Source of the DNA: Chloroflexota bacterium
GTDB taxonomy: Bacteria > Chloroflexota > Anaerolineae > Anaerolineales > UBA4823
Direction: 5' to 3'
Length of the DNA stretch: 64,000 bases
Assembly (NCBI GenBank): GCA_020349245.1
Contig: CP070764.1
Span: forward strand, 3,729,379 to 3,793,378
The translations under genes were made by a program, and so were the position numbers. Under the pieces are notes generated by a model. That model was not told where the DNA came from, did not search any database, and was given only the letters and a program-made list of their open reading frames with translations. Each line of letters begins with the position of its first letter. Positions within the stretch are counted from its first letter, which is position 1. Below, piece by piece: positions 35,701 through 44,310 of the stretch.

Positions 35701-36623
35701 TAGGTTTCTTACCTGGAGCAAAATGTCAATACCTATTCCCAATTCGACGGGAGTCGGAAATTATCGGCGTTCTTATCCTGGAAAACACCAGCGGTACCGG
35801 ATTTGAACAAGATATTGTGGAATTCCTGTCACGATTGAGTGATCATGCCGCAATTGCTATTTCCAATGCCCAGCTTTATGAGGAATTGCAGGCAGCAAAC
35901 CGTGCTAAGAGTGAGTTCGTCTCTGCCGCTGCCCACGAATTGAAGAATCCATTAACTTCGATTAAAGGATACAGTGATTTGTTAGTAGCAGGTGCTGTTG
36001 GTCCTGTCAGTGAAAAACAGGCTGATTTTCTTGCCACGATCCGATCGAATGCTGAACGGATGAAAACGCTGGTGTCTGATCTGCAGGATATCTCACGGAT
36101 CGAAGCTGGACAAATGCAGCTGCAGTTCCAGGGCGAATCGCTGGAAGCGATCATTAGTGAAGTTAGTAATTCGTTGATTAACCAGATTGAAGCCAAAGAT
36201 CAACAACTCGAGATCAATTTGGCTGAAGATTTACCAGCTATATGGTGCGATAATACCCGCCTCGTCCAAGTTTTAACGAACTTGGTCAGCAATGCACATA
36301 AATATTCACCAAAGGGGGGCAAGATCATCATTCAAGCAGATCGATATCCGGTTCCCGCAGGTAAAGCTAATAAAGTCGAGCTGGTCCACATTTGCGTGGT
36401 TGATAATGGCATAGGTATAAGCGCTGAAGACCAGGCAAGAGTCTTTCAGCAATTCTTCAGATCTGAAGATAAAATCGTGAGGGAGACAGCCGGGACGGGA
36501 CTTGGTCTCAGTATCACGAAAAAATTAGTTGAAATGCAGGGGGGCAAGCTCTGGTTTGAAAGTACCCTGGGCCTGGGGACGACATTTCATTTCACGATCC
36601 AGGCAGATGGTTCGCATAATTGA
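32778..36623 (+). CDS. Membrane sensor histidine kinase with four GAF domains
   Basis: This 1,281-residue kinase has about ten membrane helices in residues 10-340. Four GAF-type domains follow at about 355-505 (divergent), 517-680, 686-850 and 860-1044, then HisKA (phospho-acceptor H1053 in AAAHELKNPLTS) and HATPase_c (about 1155-1278, with NAHKYSP, DNGIGIS and GTGLGLSI). There is no receiver domain and no response-regulator gene beside it, so its partner is elsewhere; the orphan regulators at 40.3-41.6 kb are possible. The ATG at 32778 is preferred over TTG 32757 because it coincides with the start site predicted from the promoter at 32743-32771. The signals sensed are not evident. Confidence 0.9.
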   Translation: MSNVHSVVATRQQLHWGERVNLVIILVFQVLAIIFLVSTPILTKEWILSNPEVTQDEVWLYSFLPYSLGVVFLISSIWVFNQRRSDFIGQIYSLFAAAAATSLFCIFEIHTTQRLIAIWVVSTALACGALLNLSLIFPERSKFYLNIPSSRYTGYLPAIVLMILALFFNLASGYTNGFATVWVLEGVFAGLSLLFFIGSTFVHRISSTSLIVKEQARLVLWGSAIAFTPVVIWIILRLSGVQFQRPILFFATLVAFPAFLTYAILRYRMFGRDSVLRRGIIYGGLLVFVAGSYALFVSGLSLFVIGLSNINQPILVGMVVFLIAMLLNPVRVSLQKRVDAAFFRGQEIYQENLQSFSHKLTRMTDRESILLLLKGSCESSLSPSRTYIYTMDESLGYYAPTPDENGMQSSDIRFGRSSALVDLLVARNCALFISNESKLPDNLLVDQARIAVLQAELFVPILGQAGMVGWIALGDRQSGEPYAKEDIRYLESLCDQAAVALERSQVVSALEKRIHEMDTITKVAEVINQKLNFNELLELFYKETRQLIPTVDFRITISDGSGEKFNHVFFVANNQRLPNHEGSIYRVDHSLEAEVIRHQYSIVTVDYVNECKRRKITPHTNEIRAWMSVPLKAGKEVIGAVSLGSRDPEIIYSPEQVNLLQAIADLVAGAFIKLRLLEESQKQAHQMATLIDLTRSLTSTLDIEPLLNRIMESAVEILDCEAGSLLLIDDQTGESVFKVVIGTVGPDLQGKRLPPGVGLVGKAVRIKRAIIENNVQESDDWYNADETTGFSTKDLLVVPLLVKGDVIGVLEILNKKDSSPFNHEDLELLTAFAGQVAVAIENARLYTQTDQALAARVDELSMMQRIDRELNSNLDFERIVSITLHSAMRYSKAAAGMIGSIHSDGIYVIASEGYPAESHNYDKGSRRITLLEYKKLLSEVRDRPLKLIPEAQVIEGQESNTVLIHPVDEGLRAGLGFLPGAKCQYLFPIRRESEIIGVLILENTSGTGFEQDIVEFLSRLSDHAAIAISNAQLYEELQAANRAKSEFVSAAAHELKNPLTSIKGYSDLLVAGAVGPVSEKQADFLATIRSNAERMKTLVSDLQDISRIEAGQMQLQFQGESLEAIISEVSNSLINQIEAKDQQLEINLAEDLPAIWCDNTRLVQVLTNLVSNAHKYSPKGGKIIIQADRYPVPAGKANKVELVHICVVDNGIGISAEDQARVFQQFFRSEDKIVRETAGTGLGLSITKKLVEMQGGKLWFESTLGLGTTFHFTIQADGSHN

Positions 36624-36681
36624 TTGTTCACCTGGGACTTGAGAACACCTTCTAAACCCAGGAATTTCCCCCTTATGAGTT

Positions 36682-37191
36682 TCAATTGTCGGTATTGTCA
36701 ATTTCGTTGCGAGCTCCGCGACCTGGGGAGCGGATGACTCGATTGAATTCGTTATTATCGAGCCACAATATCGAACAATTCACACAGTTATCAACTACAA
36801 GGTTGCCAGGACCACCATAAAAATGGGTTGACATACTGTGCCCACATCGCGGACACTTGATTCGGCGATTGAGCTCCTGCAAATTGACCGGTGGTGGTTG
36901 GATAGTTGGTTTTGTTGATTTTGCTCGCATGTTATCGATAACGAATAAGAAAACTTCCTGGTCAATCAGTATTCCTCGACAACTCAGGCAGTATCTCGTT
37001 TGTACGCTGTCAATATATCCATAAACCAGAGGGATATTACAAACCGGGCAGCCAGTCTCGCTCTCTTCATCGAGGATCCGAATGCCATCTTCGTTCTTAT
37101 CGGGGAAATAGGTTGAAAAACAATACTCGCATTTGAATTGTTGTTTGTTGAGTAGTAAACTCATCGGAGCGCCACAATTCATGCAATTCAT
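36682..37191 (-). CDS. Triple zinc-ribbon protein (zf-TFIIB-like)
   Basis: This 169-residue soluble protein has six CxxC pairs that can form three zinc ribbons: residues 3-6 with KCEYC, GCPVC with YCLSC, and KCPRC with NCVNC. The last two ribbons carry the C-x-G-x-W/L pattern of the zf-TFIIB domain family, found in short bacterial proteins of unknown role. AGGAG precedes the ATG. It converges with the membrane histidine kinase and shares a leftward direction with the SnoaL-like gene. No function can be assigned beyond zinc binding and probable nucleic-acid or protein contact. Confidence 0.7.
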   Translation of the reverse strand: MNCMNCGAPMSLLLNKQQFKCEYCFSTYFPDKNEDGIRILDEESETGCPVCNIPLVYGYIDSVQTRYCLSCRGILIDQEVFLFVIDNMRAKSTKPTIQPPPVNLQELNRRIKCPRCGHSMSTHFYGGPGNLVVDNCVNCSILWLDNNEFNRVIRSPGRGARNEIDNTDN

Positions 37192-37319
37192 TAGTTTCTC
37201 CTGAAGGTGCAGTTTAATCGATATTATTCCATTCGCTTATATCGCCAAAACAACTGATCAAAATTGTTTGCGATAGATATCTGACTTCTCTGGAGTAACC
37301 CAGCTAAAAAGATAGCCGG

Positions 37320-37709
37320 TCAAGAAAATACCAAATCAGCAGTATACTGATCACCTTCATATATCCAGCCTTCTATCACCTGGCCATCAACAATACGGTA
37401 GTGGTTGACTCGCCGCCAAGTCTTTACCTGGTTCTGATAAGCAGTGGATATTTCCATGATCAATATCAGACTTCCTTCACCCTGGACTACCGATACCACG
37501 ACAGGTTTAAAATTACCGTTAGTTAATTGAAATTGATTTTCCCAGAAATCTAGGACACTGGATTTCCCTATGTAATCCCCGGATAATCTATTTTTACCCG
37601 GACAGTGAAGGACGACATTATCAGCTAAGAGCTTAGCAACTGGTTCAAAGTCGTATCGGTTGAGCGCTTCAATCAATTGATTGATGGCTTCACGATCAAG
37701 ATATACCAT
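37320..37709 (-). CDS. SnoaL-like / NTF2-fold protein
   Basis: This 129-residue alpha+beta cone protein shows the typical order: N-terminal helix NQLIEALNRYDFEPVAKLLAD (given as NQLIEALNRYD then AKLLADNVV), a beta-strand VVLHCPG, and C-terminal strands ending HYRIVDGQVIEGWIYEGD. The family includes small-molecule isomerases, hydrolases and pure binding proteins, and nothing here selects among them. GAGG precedes the ATG. Confidence 0.72.
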   Translation of the reverse strand: MVYLDREAINQLIEALNRYDFEPVAKLLADNVVLHCPGKNRLSGDYIGKSSVLDFWENQFQLTNGNFKPVVVSVVQGEGSLILIMEISTAYQNQVKTWRRVNHYRIVDGQVIEGWIYEGDQYTADLVFS

Positions 37710-38164
37710 TCCAACCTCATTTCATAAATGATTGCGAAGATAGATACCGATTGAGTGTGCACCCATTGTAAAACAGATATTTTACCCGGGAAGTGAATAT
37801 TCTAACTGTTGGGAGACGATGAGATTTCATGATCCGGATTATGTACACGTTGGTAAGGTTATTCTCGCTCCAGGTGATCGAAAGGAATGTTTAATGAGGG
37901 ATCTGGTATCAATCACTCAAATCCTGTATAAGTTTAATTCCAATGGAGGACAGTTTCGCGCAATGGTTTTATTGATTGCTGGTGATCTGCGCATGGAAAA
38001 ATCCGTAGATAAAAAGCTTAATCTTAACAAGCTCGATTTGATTGAGGGTGCAAAAATCTGTGACGCAAGGTGATAAAAAACTGACTTCTTGGTATCGATC
38101 AAAAGGGGAGGAGTGAACAAATGTTCCGTAAAAATAGCCGGAAATTTTCGCTATAGAAATTCGA
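37710..38164. other. Gene-poor spacer between SnoaL-like and DinB genes
   Basis: No reliable gene is seen in these 455 bases. A rightward 84-codon frame (37819-38073) has GGGAG only three bases before its ATG, no recognisable domain, and a composition unlike its neighbours. The promoter of the leftward SnoaL-like gene must lie in the left part. Confidence 0.4.
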
Positions 38165-38749
38165 TCAGGGCGAGATTTTTCGACGTGCCTGTTGAGATTG
38201 GTCGATAATCTTGTGGAGATGTTCCAGATGATCATCGTCATGCATGAGACCATAAAGGAACCGTGAGACCGCATTCATTGACTCGGCACCTGGCCTTGAT
38301 TGGTATTGATTATCCAGGTGAGGCTGGTCAGGCCACATCTCGAGGCTGGCGAGGCGGAGGCGAAGACTTTCTGATAAACGGTCACGACACTGTTTGATTG
38401 TGCGCACAGATTGCCAAGGGATTTCATGGCGCGAGCGACCGTGATATTTTACGCCGCGGGCAAGCTCGGCTGCGATAGCTGCGGCTTCCTCAGAGGATGC
38501 AGTTACATGGACAATCAAATGACCTAATGTCCAAGCCAAGGTAACATCATCTGGATTCTCTGCAAAAGGATCATCAGCAAAAGGATCATCTGGTACAAAG
38601 ACAACGTCAGCATCTGTACAACTCTCAATCATCCGGTGCTGTGTTTCTACCATTTCAGTGGTTAAGTTGTACAAATCAGTTTTTTGAAGATCTTTGGCCA
38701 GCTCGTTAAGAGTCATTTGTTTTGTGTGTACCGGAGTGAAATCAAGCAT
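38165..38749 (-). CDS. DinB-family (YfiT-like) protein
   Basis: This 194-residue four-helix-bundle protein keeps the metal-binding histidines of the DinB/DUF664 superfamily: H77 in WTLGHLIVH, and H174/H177 in DDDHLEHLHK. Members bind nickel or zinc, and some are thiol-dependent S-transferases, but most are unassigned. A tandem DDPFA-DDPFA at residues 54-63 comes from a 15-base duplication. GGAGG is five bases before the ATG. The Ntn-hydrolase gene follows 12 bases... upstream on the same strand, so the two may be co-transcribed. Confidence 0.78.
   Translation of the reverse strand: MLDFTPVHTKQMTLNELAKDLQKTDLYNLTTEMVETQHRMIESCTDADVVFVPDDPFADDPFAENPDDVTLAWTLGHLIVHVTASSEEAAAIAAELARGVKYHGRSRHEIPWQSVRTIKQCRDRLSESLRLRLASLEMWPDQPHLDNQYQSRPGAESMNAVSRFLYGLMHDDDHLEHLHKIIDQSQQARRKISP
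38562..38591. repeat. 15-base tandem duplication inside the DinB-family gene
   Basis: GCAAAAGGATCATCA (38562-38576) is repeated at 38577-38591 with one change in the last base. It adds one DDPFA pentapeptide in frame, in a loop before the metal-binding helix. Confidence 0.8.
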
Positions 38750-38761
38750 TGATCCTCCACA

Positions 38762-39886
38762 TCACGGGATGAGTTGGAAAGGGTGGGGTTGATCATAGTT
38801 TCTATCCATCACTATTTGTATTTTACCCTCTCCCATGTCATAGAGAATTGACCATTGGGTATTTTGTTGGGATACCTCGGACAATAAGTCCATTGCCTGG
38901 GCGCGATTTATTCTTCCCTGATCTTTTGTTAGCTGTTCAGAGATAGCATCGTACCGTGTGCATAGTCCCTCGGTCTTGTCAGCGGAATTAACGAGAAAAT
39001 TGGTTGCAAGGTGCCATTGATTTTCGCTCACTATGAGCTGCAGCTCACCATGGATGAACTCCACGAGGATTGAATCCCCCGAAGAATCAGCCACGAGGTA
39101 ATGGAGTGCAGGTCCCCCCTCAAAAATGATGTTGAAGTGCTTGAATATACTGATAGCTTCCGCGACATTTGCAGCATGATCGAGGATTTCCCGCATGATT
39201 TCCAATGAACCGATATCCTCCCGGGACGGATCGTATTCCTGCTCAGCAGATGGAACTGCAGCCATGCCAATGGCAACTCCGGTTTCATTCATGCCGTCAA
39301 ATGGCCACATCGGTGCACTTAGTAAAGGTTGCCTTTGGTCTAATGGCAAATCAGTAAGCGAGTTAAAGTCAGCTGGATCAAATCCCAAATATGCGATATC
39401 TACCATCGATACAGATGCATATCCCTCCGGAGGATCTGTGAACAGTAATAATGCGGGGCTATACTCCCAATCAAAGTTTCGACCGAAATAAAGAGTCTTG
39501 CGATCTGCGATAGCCGCGAACAGCGAACACGCCCAATCAGCTGGCATTCCCCACCTGACCTGCGAAGCGTGCCAAAGTCTTGTGTCTTGATCAACCGCAA
39601 GTTCGTCCAAAAGTTCATACGAGCCCGCATAGACCATCGTGTAGAGGGGGTAATCATCAACTTTCCGGAGACTCACCAGCGTTTTTATTTGGTCATCAGA
39701 TAATCCTGGGGTACTTGTAATTGAGGCTATTACAGGCGGTGGACTTGAAAAATAGGGGATAGGGGTTATGTTGTGCGTACCTTCAGAGCGATTAAATTGA
39801 TTTTCTAGGGAGCAGCCAACTCCTCCAGCAAGCACCACCAATAAAAAAAGTGATCTAAAAACCATTCTCTCCCAATTAGGGTTCAT
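38762..39886 (-). CDS. Lipoprotein-like Ntn hydrolase (C45 / linear amide C-N hydrolase family)
   Basis: This 374-residue protein starts with a lipoprotein-type signal: a hydrophobic run followed by C25 in AGGVGCS, although the lipobox is imperfect at -3. The catalytic region has C120 in DWACSLFAAI, the expected N-terminal nucleophile after autocleavage, and the family motif GRNFDWE (residues 135-141). The family includes penicillin acylases, bile-salt hydrolases and isopenicillin-N acyltransferases, all acting on amide bonds. Anchoring outside the membrane suggests scavenging or signal degradation, for example of acylated amines; this is inference. GGAGT precedes the ATG. The DinB-family gene follows on the same strand. 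Confidence 0.78.
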   Translation of the reverse strand: MNPNWERMVFRSLFLLVVLAGGVGCSLENQFNRSEGTHNITPIPYFSSPPPVIASITSTPGLSDDQIKTLVSLRKVDDYPLYTMVYAGSYELLDELAVDQDTRLWHASQVRWGMPADWACSLFAAIADRKTLYFGRNFDWEYSPALLLFTDPPEGYASVSMVDIAYLGFDPADFNSLTDLPLDQRQPLLSAPMWPFDGMNETGVAIGMAAVPSAEQEYDPSREDIGSLEIMREILDHAANVAEAISIFKHFNIIFEGGPALHYLVADSSGDSILVEFIHGELQLIVSENQWHLATNFLVNSADKTEGLCTRYDAISEQLTKDQGRINRAQAMDLLSEVSQQNTQWSILYDMGEGKIQIVMDRNYDQPHPFQLIP

Positions 39887-40325
39887 TTTTTACTCCGAAA
39901 ATCTCATTCCACCAGAATTTTGATTGAGGTTGGTGATGCATTGAATTACTGATCGGAGGAACAGTTGCGATCTGGATTCCTGACTGGAGGAGCAATCAAT
40001 CTCTAGGACAGTTATCCTCGTCATTTGATTGTTACTTGCTCAACGGGATCGTTCATAGCGATTGAATTAATTGCCTGAATGAACGCTCCTGGATGGCTTT
40101 TCAGTCTGGTTGACCCTGCCTATAATGATATGAAATTTACCCAATAACGGATAATGGAAATTACTGCATCGATTTTGAACTAACAATAAGGTTTTGCGAC
40201 CTTAATAGTTGAGTATCACTGATCCGGGTCCACCGCCCAATTTTTCCTGCTGAAATAAATGAAGTGAACGTCCAAGATCTGGATTTTGATGCAGCTGAAT
40301 AATTATAAATTCGAATCTTGGTTGA
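39887..40325. other. Intergenic region with no gene recognised
   Basis: These 439 bases lie between the start of the Ntn-hydrolase gene and the end of the single-domain response regulator, both leftward. I see no coding frame with domain content and no terminator hairpin. A TATAAT on the plus strand near 40120 has no well-placed -35 and no gene behind it. Confidence 0.4.
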
Positions 40326-40727
40326 TTATTTGAGGGGAAGATGCTCTTGTGTTGAAGTATTTTTTTGTTCGATTTTTCGTTCACAAGCGTTAAGCGTAGA
40401 TATGAGACTGTGGGGGGAGTCAAGTTTGTTTATGAATAAGTCTACTCCAGCAGTTTTTGCTTGTTTCCTGATGTCTGGATTTCCACTCATTATGACAATA
40501 ATCAAATCCGGATGTGTTGATTGCAGGGATTCGAGCAGGTCGTTTGATAGTGTATTACCGAGAGACCAATCGAGCAGGAGAACATTGGGATTTTGGTTAT
40601 GAAGCTCTTTTTCAAGTTCATCAGGATCTTTTGCCATGCCGGTGACATTCCAACCCGGGTGCTTGCTAAGCAGAATTTTGAGAGCATTACGGACTTTTTT
40701 CTGGCGATCGGCGATGAATATGTTCAT
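40326..40727 (-). CDS. Single-domain response regulator (receiver only)
   Basis: This 133-residue receiver has the phospho-acceptor D53 in NVLLLDWSL, K101 in FINKLDSP and a serine in the IMSG switch position. At the acidic pocket only a single Asp (D7 in IADRQ) is visible rather than a pair. No output domain follows. Such proteins act in phosphorelays or on protein partners. It lies 232 bases downstream of a NarL-type regulator in the same direction, separated by a stem-loop, with no kinase gene adjacent. Confidence 0.85.
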   Translation of the reverse strand: MNIFIADRQKKVRNALKILLSKHPGWNVTGMAKDPDELEKELHNQNPNVLLLDWSLGNTLSNDLLESLQSTHPDLIIVIMSGNPDIRKQAKTAGVDLFINKLDSPHSLISTLNACERKIEQKNTSTQEHLPLK

Positions 40728-40795
40728 GTTATTCTGAATGGATGTGAGGATTCATGACCTGGGTTCCCAATAGCCATAAATTTTGGAAACTTATA

Positions 40796-40827
40796 AGAGC
40801 CAGTGGAACCCCAGAACCACCGGCTCT
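40796..40827. other. Stem-loop between two response-regulator genes
   Basis: AGAGCCAGTGG (40796-40806) pairs with CCACCGGCTCT (40817-40827) with one A-C mismatch and a 10-base loop. Neither strand has a following T-run, so it is not a clear intrinsic terminator; an RNA-stabilising or processing element is possible. Confidence 0.45.
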
Positions 40828-40959
40828 CATAAAAAGGAAGTGATTACAGTTCATTAAGAGACTATCTAACTAACCCATCGTCATCAGGATAAACGAATTA
40901 TTCCCTCAGCGCATCGGTCAACTGGGGAATTTTTATATGATTCACATGTATGATTTTTT

Positions 40960-41601
40960 TTATAAGTGGTCCAGGTTTTTCCGAACTGCCATGACGATAG
41001 CTTCAGCCCTGTTTACCACCCCCAATTTTTGAAGAATGTGGCTTACGTGAGTGGTTACCGTGGCGCGGCTGATTGATAACCGTTCTGCAATATCAGGATT
41101 GGTAAGTCCTTCGACCATTAACATCAGTACTTCCCTTTCCCTGCGTGTTAAATTATTTCCAGGCTCCTCATCCTGGTTGCTTGCCAGAAGATCCTGGGTG
41201 ATCTCCGGAGAAACAGTACTGCGCCCAAAGTGTGCAGAGCGAATCGCGGCTGCTAAATCGTCTCCTTTTACCTTTTTTAATAGGTAACTGATCGCGCCTG
41301 CCTGGAATGCTTCTTGGACCAAATCTTTGTCTTGAAAGCTGGTCAGGGCGATAACCTGGGTAGCCGGATTTTCTTCTCGGATAAGGCGGGTAGCTTCCGT
41401 ACCACCCATATTCGGCATGATCAAGTCCATCAGGACAACATCCGGGTGCAGCTCCTTACAAAGCTCTATAGCCTCTGTACCATCTCCGGCTTCCCCGATA
41501 AGTGATATATCCGGAAAAGTCCTGAAATATGCCGCTAGGCCGCGGCGCACCATATCATGGTCGTCTACGACAACAACCCGGATTGTTTCCTCATGAGCCA
41601 T
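40960..41601 (-). CDS. NarL/FixJ-family response regulator
   Basis: This 213-residue two-domain regulator has a receiver at 1-125, with acidic pair D13/D14, phospho-acceptor D59 in VVLMDLIMP and K near 109 in LLKKVKGD. A LuxR-type helix-turn-helix follows at about 148-210 (LTRREREVLML and LSISRATVTTHVSHIL). It should bind DNA when phosphorylated. No cognate kinase is next to it; the membrane kinase at 32.8-36.6 kb lacks a partner and is a candidate, but nothing in the sequence proves pairing. Confidence 0.92.
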   Translation of the reverse strand: MAHEETIRVVVVDDHDMVRRGLAAYFRTFPDISLIGEAGDGTEAIELCKELHPDVVLMDLIMPNMGGTEATRLIREENPATQVIALTSFQDKDLVQEAFQAGAISYLLKKVKGDDLAAAIRSAHFGRSTVSPEITQDLLASNQDEEPGNNLTRREREVLMLMVEGLTNPDIAERLSISRATVTTHVSHILQKLGVVNRAEAIVMAVRKNLDHL

Positions 41602-41807
41602 GTATTAGGATCCTTGCGATGAATCATACCAGGGACTCAATTATTTTTATCCTCTCGTTTATTAAATGAAGAAAACCTATCAAATGAGTTGCTCGAGAAA
41701 GATGACCTCCCCTGATGATGTTCGGTTGCCCCAATTTACTATGGTGATGGGAATCTAATGGTTTACGGAAGATCATCCAAACCTCTTTCACCAGCCTCGA
41801 TCATCAA

Positions 41808-42782
41808 TTAATCATATTTTGCGAGGCGGCGCAGATTCCCATGGGCTTCAAGGCCTGTATGGCGACCAGTATCGAAAAAAATCACTTCTCCTGAAATTTT
41901 TGCCAAACGAACTTCCACCGTCGAGGAGAGCGTTTCGTTTATCCGCTTTCCCATTTCCAACTCATCGGGTCCAAGTAGAACCCCTCCCTCGGGTCGTGAA
42001 GCGTTCATCTGCAATTTATAGCGTTTATCTGAAATAATCCATTCAATATGATCCTGAAAAATGTCAAGCTTCTCGATGAACGCACCGGTGTATGTCGCAA
42101 AACGATAGAGTTGACCTTGATACCACAATCCGCAGATAAATCCTCTGAAGGAACTCCGCAGCCAGGGAATGATCGCTGTTGAAGCTGTCAGACTCACACC
42201 GGGTTCTTGGAAGTGGTTGGATTGGAACCAGATATATGCCTCTGGAAACGCTGCCCCCCAGTCCTTTTCGCTATAACCCCTTCCACCAGTAAAGTCGATG
42301 GCAACATCATTGATCTTCAGCTTCCCTGAGATAGTGTGATCAAGGCTTCCCACCCCATGATACGTTTCCATTCGAGGGACCCAGGCATACCAGCCCATGA
42401 TCCCAGGTGAGAACAGGGATACCGGCCAGGGTGTTGTGTTGTGGAATTTCAACTCTCCCTGCAATACGCCGAGCTGGTCGTCTATGTCGAGATATATATG
42501 CTCTTTCGTGAATCTATTACCAGCGATATGTACCTCAAAATGTCTTTTTTCGGCAGTAAATGAGCTCGAGGGGAACTTCCAGTAAACTGACTCACCAGTT
42601 GAACCGTTCAGAAGTTGGATGAAAGCGTGATTGTCGGCTCCAAGGATAATACCTGGGATGATGGCATATTTTGACCGTTGATCCTGGCTGAGGATTTTGT
42701 AATACCAACCTTCAAAGAACGGAGGTTTTTTGCCAAACCCATGATATTTATCCGGGTCAAGAAAATTTTTAAAAATACCCAT
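41808..42782 (-). CDS. Tocopherol-cyclase-like protein
   Basis: This 324-residue protein shows the tocopherol cyclase family pattern: an N-terminal FFEGWYYKI, a central MGWYAWVPRMETYHGV, and the GRGYSEKDWGAAFPEAYIWFQSNHF block (cited as GRGYSEKDWG and AYIWFQSNHF). Plant and cyanobacterial members close the chromanol ring of tocopherol. Bacterial homologues without a tocopherol pathway are common and their substrate is unknown; no other tocopherol gene is present here. It forms a leftward pair with the MFS gene, separated by 89 bases. Confidence 0.8.
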   Translation of the reverse strand: MGIFKNFLDPDKYHGFGKKPPFFEGWYYKILSQDQRSKYAIIPGIILGADNHAFIQLLNGSTGESVYWKFPSSSFTAEKRHFEVHIAGNRFTKEHIYLDIDDQLGVLQGELKFHNTTPWPVSLFSPGIMGWYAWVPRMETYHGVGSLDHTISGKLKINDVAIDFTGGRGYSEKDWGAAFPEAYIWFQSNHFQEPGVSLTASTAIIPWLRSSFRGFICGLWYQGQLYRFATYTGAFIEKLDIFQDHIEWIISDKRYKLQMNASRPEGGVLLGPDELEMGKRINETLSSTVEVRLAKISGEVIFFDTGRHTGLEAHGNLRRLAKYD

Positions 42783-42871
42783 ATTTGATTCCTTAAAAAC
42801 GAGCTATCAGGTAGCAATTTCGCTACATTTGCCATCGTTGACGGTTGCGGGAGATTCGATCGTGAAATCCA

Positions 42872-44080
42872 TCATTTGTTGGGTTGTGGATGGATATCTT
42901 CTGGTTGTAAGGAAGTATCATCTTTGAGGCGGAACATGCTGATCGCGAACCCCAAGAGCATGATCACTGATCCAGACCAATAAGGATAGGAGATGTTCAT
43001 GTCGTAAACGAATCCTGCCCACAGTGGTCCAATGCTGCGACCGAGACTCATGAAGGAATTGTTTAAACCCATGGCAACACCCTGTCCCAGAGTCGCTCGC
43101 CTGGATATCAGTGCAGATACAGAAGGTCGCAGCATGGCATTGCTGAAGATAAAAAAGCCTGTCGAAAGAAAAACTCCTACCAGTGATGCTGCTAACAACA
43201 TCAAACCAAATCCGATCGCACTACCCAGCAAGGAAAATTTAATCACAGTAGCCTCTCCCCACCTTTTCGTTAAGGGACCGGTTAAACCACCCTGAACAGC
43301 GGCGGAAACTAGTCCAATAAATGTCAGCAACCCTCCTACCCGTTGTGGTCCGTATCCATAGCGCGCATTGGCAAATAGACCAAAGACACTCTCGAAGTTT
43401 GTTAATCCAAAACTGACCAGGAAAGACATAAGCAAAAGCAGTCCGATTGGACTGAATAAGGCTTCCCATAATTCTTTTAAATTCAGCCCACTGATCTTGG
43501 ATAACTTTCCCTCCCGGTCTTCTTGTGGTAAGGATTCAGGCAGCAGTAAGACGATCAAGACTAATGCTATTAATGAGAGAATGGCAGCCAGGAAGAATGG
43601 GGCAGATAATGAGTAGGTAGCCATCCAGCCAGCGATCCCCGGGCCTAAGACCATACCGACACCCATAGAAGCACCAATGATCCCCATCCCACCCCCTCGA
43701 TCTCGCTCCGAGGTGCTGTCGCCGATATAGGCCATGGCTGTGGGCAATGTAGCTGATGAGAGGATTCCCGCAAGTACTCGAGCCGCGATCAGCATCCATA
43801 ATTCCGTAGAAAAACCAAACAACAATTGTGCCAGCGCATTCCCAAATACACCGATTAATAAAACTGGTTTGCGGCCAATGCGATCAGAAACACTCCCCCA
43901 GATTGGCGAAAAGATCAACTGCATGATGGCATATGTAGCCATCAACAAGCCCATTGCGCTTCCCCCAGCGCCGAACTCAATGATATAGAAGGGTAAGATG
44001 GGGATGATCATGCCGAATCCCATCATGACCACGACCATTGTGAAGAAAAGGATTGCAAGATTGCGCCGATTTTTCTGCAT
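42872..44080 (-). CDS. MFS exporter, DHA1 / TetA-like
   Basis: This 402-residue, 12-helix major facilitator has the loop 2-3 signature GSVSDRIGRKPVLLIG and the motif-C antiporter helix GASMGVGMVLGPGIAGWM, both typical of proton-coupled drug exporters in the TetA/Bcr group. A resistance phenotype cannot be deduced. It is divergent from the methyltransferase gene, and the 44081-44310 interval carries that gene's promoter. Confidence 0.87.
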   Translation of the reverse strand: MQKNRRNLAILFFTMVVVMMGFGMIIPILPFYIIEFGAGGSAMGLLMATYAIMQLIFSPIWGSVSDRIGRKPVLLIGVFGNALAQLLFGFSTELWMLIAARVLAGILSSATLPTAMAYIGDSTSERDRGGGMGIIGASMGVGMVLGPGIAGWMATYSLSAPFFLAAILSLIALVLIVLLLPESLPQEDREGKLSKISGLNLKELWEALFSPIGLLLLMSFLVSFGLTNFESVFGLFANARYGYGPQRVGGLLTFIGLVSAAVQGGLTGPLTKRWGEATVIKFSLLGSAIGFGLMLLAASLVGVFLSTGFFIFSNAMLRPSVSALISRRATLGQGVAMGLNNSFMSLGRSIGPLWAGFVYDMNISYPYWSGSVIMLLGFAISMFRLKDDTSLQPEDIHPQPNK

Positions 44081-44240
44081 TGTCAGGACTGGATCAATTC
44101 CACCTTGCGCATTTATATATTTATTCTATTTACTACAGAAGAAACAACCTGGAATAGGAAAAGCTCTGGCGAGGAAATAACCTGATTATTATACCTGTAA
44201 TTAGATTGGGTGATTTTCGGATTATTTTTATCCACAACCA

Positions 44241-44268
44241 TTGACTGACCTAGATATATGTTTATAAT
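44241..44268 (+). promoter_or_regulatory. Near-consensus promoter for the methyltransferase gene
   Basis: TTGACT (44241-44246) and TATAAT (44263-44268) are 16 bases apart. The predicted start site near 44275 gives a 36-base leader to the ATG at 44311, but about 100 bases to the TTG at 44374. Confidence 0.7.
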
Positions 44269-44310
44269 TTAGATTGGATTACTCTCTTTTAGTCAAAGTG
44301 AGAATAATGT

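Noticed and set aside
37819..38073. 84-codon rightward frame in the SnoaL-DinB spacer
   Set aside because: Poor start spacing, no domain, and antisense frames of similar length in the same place.
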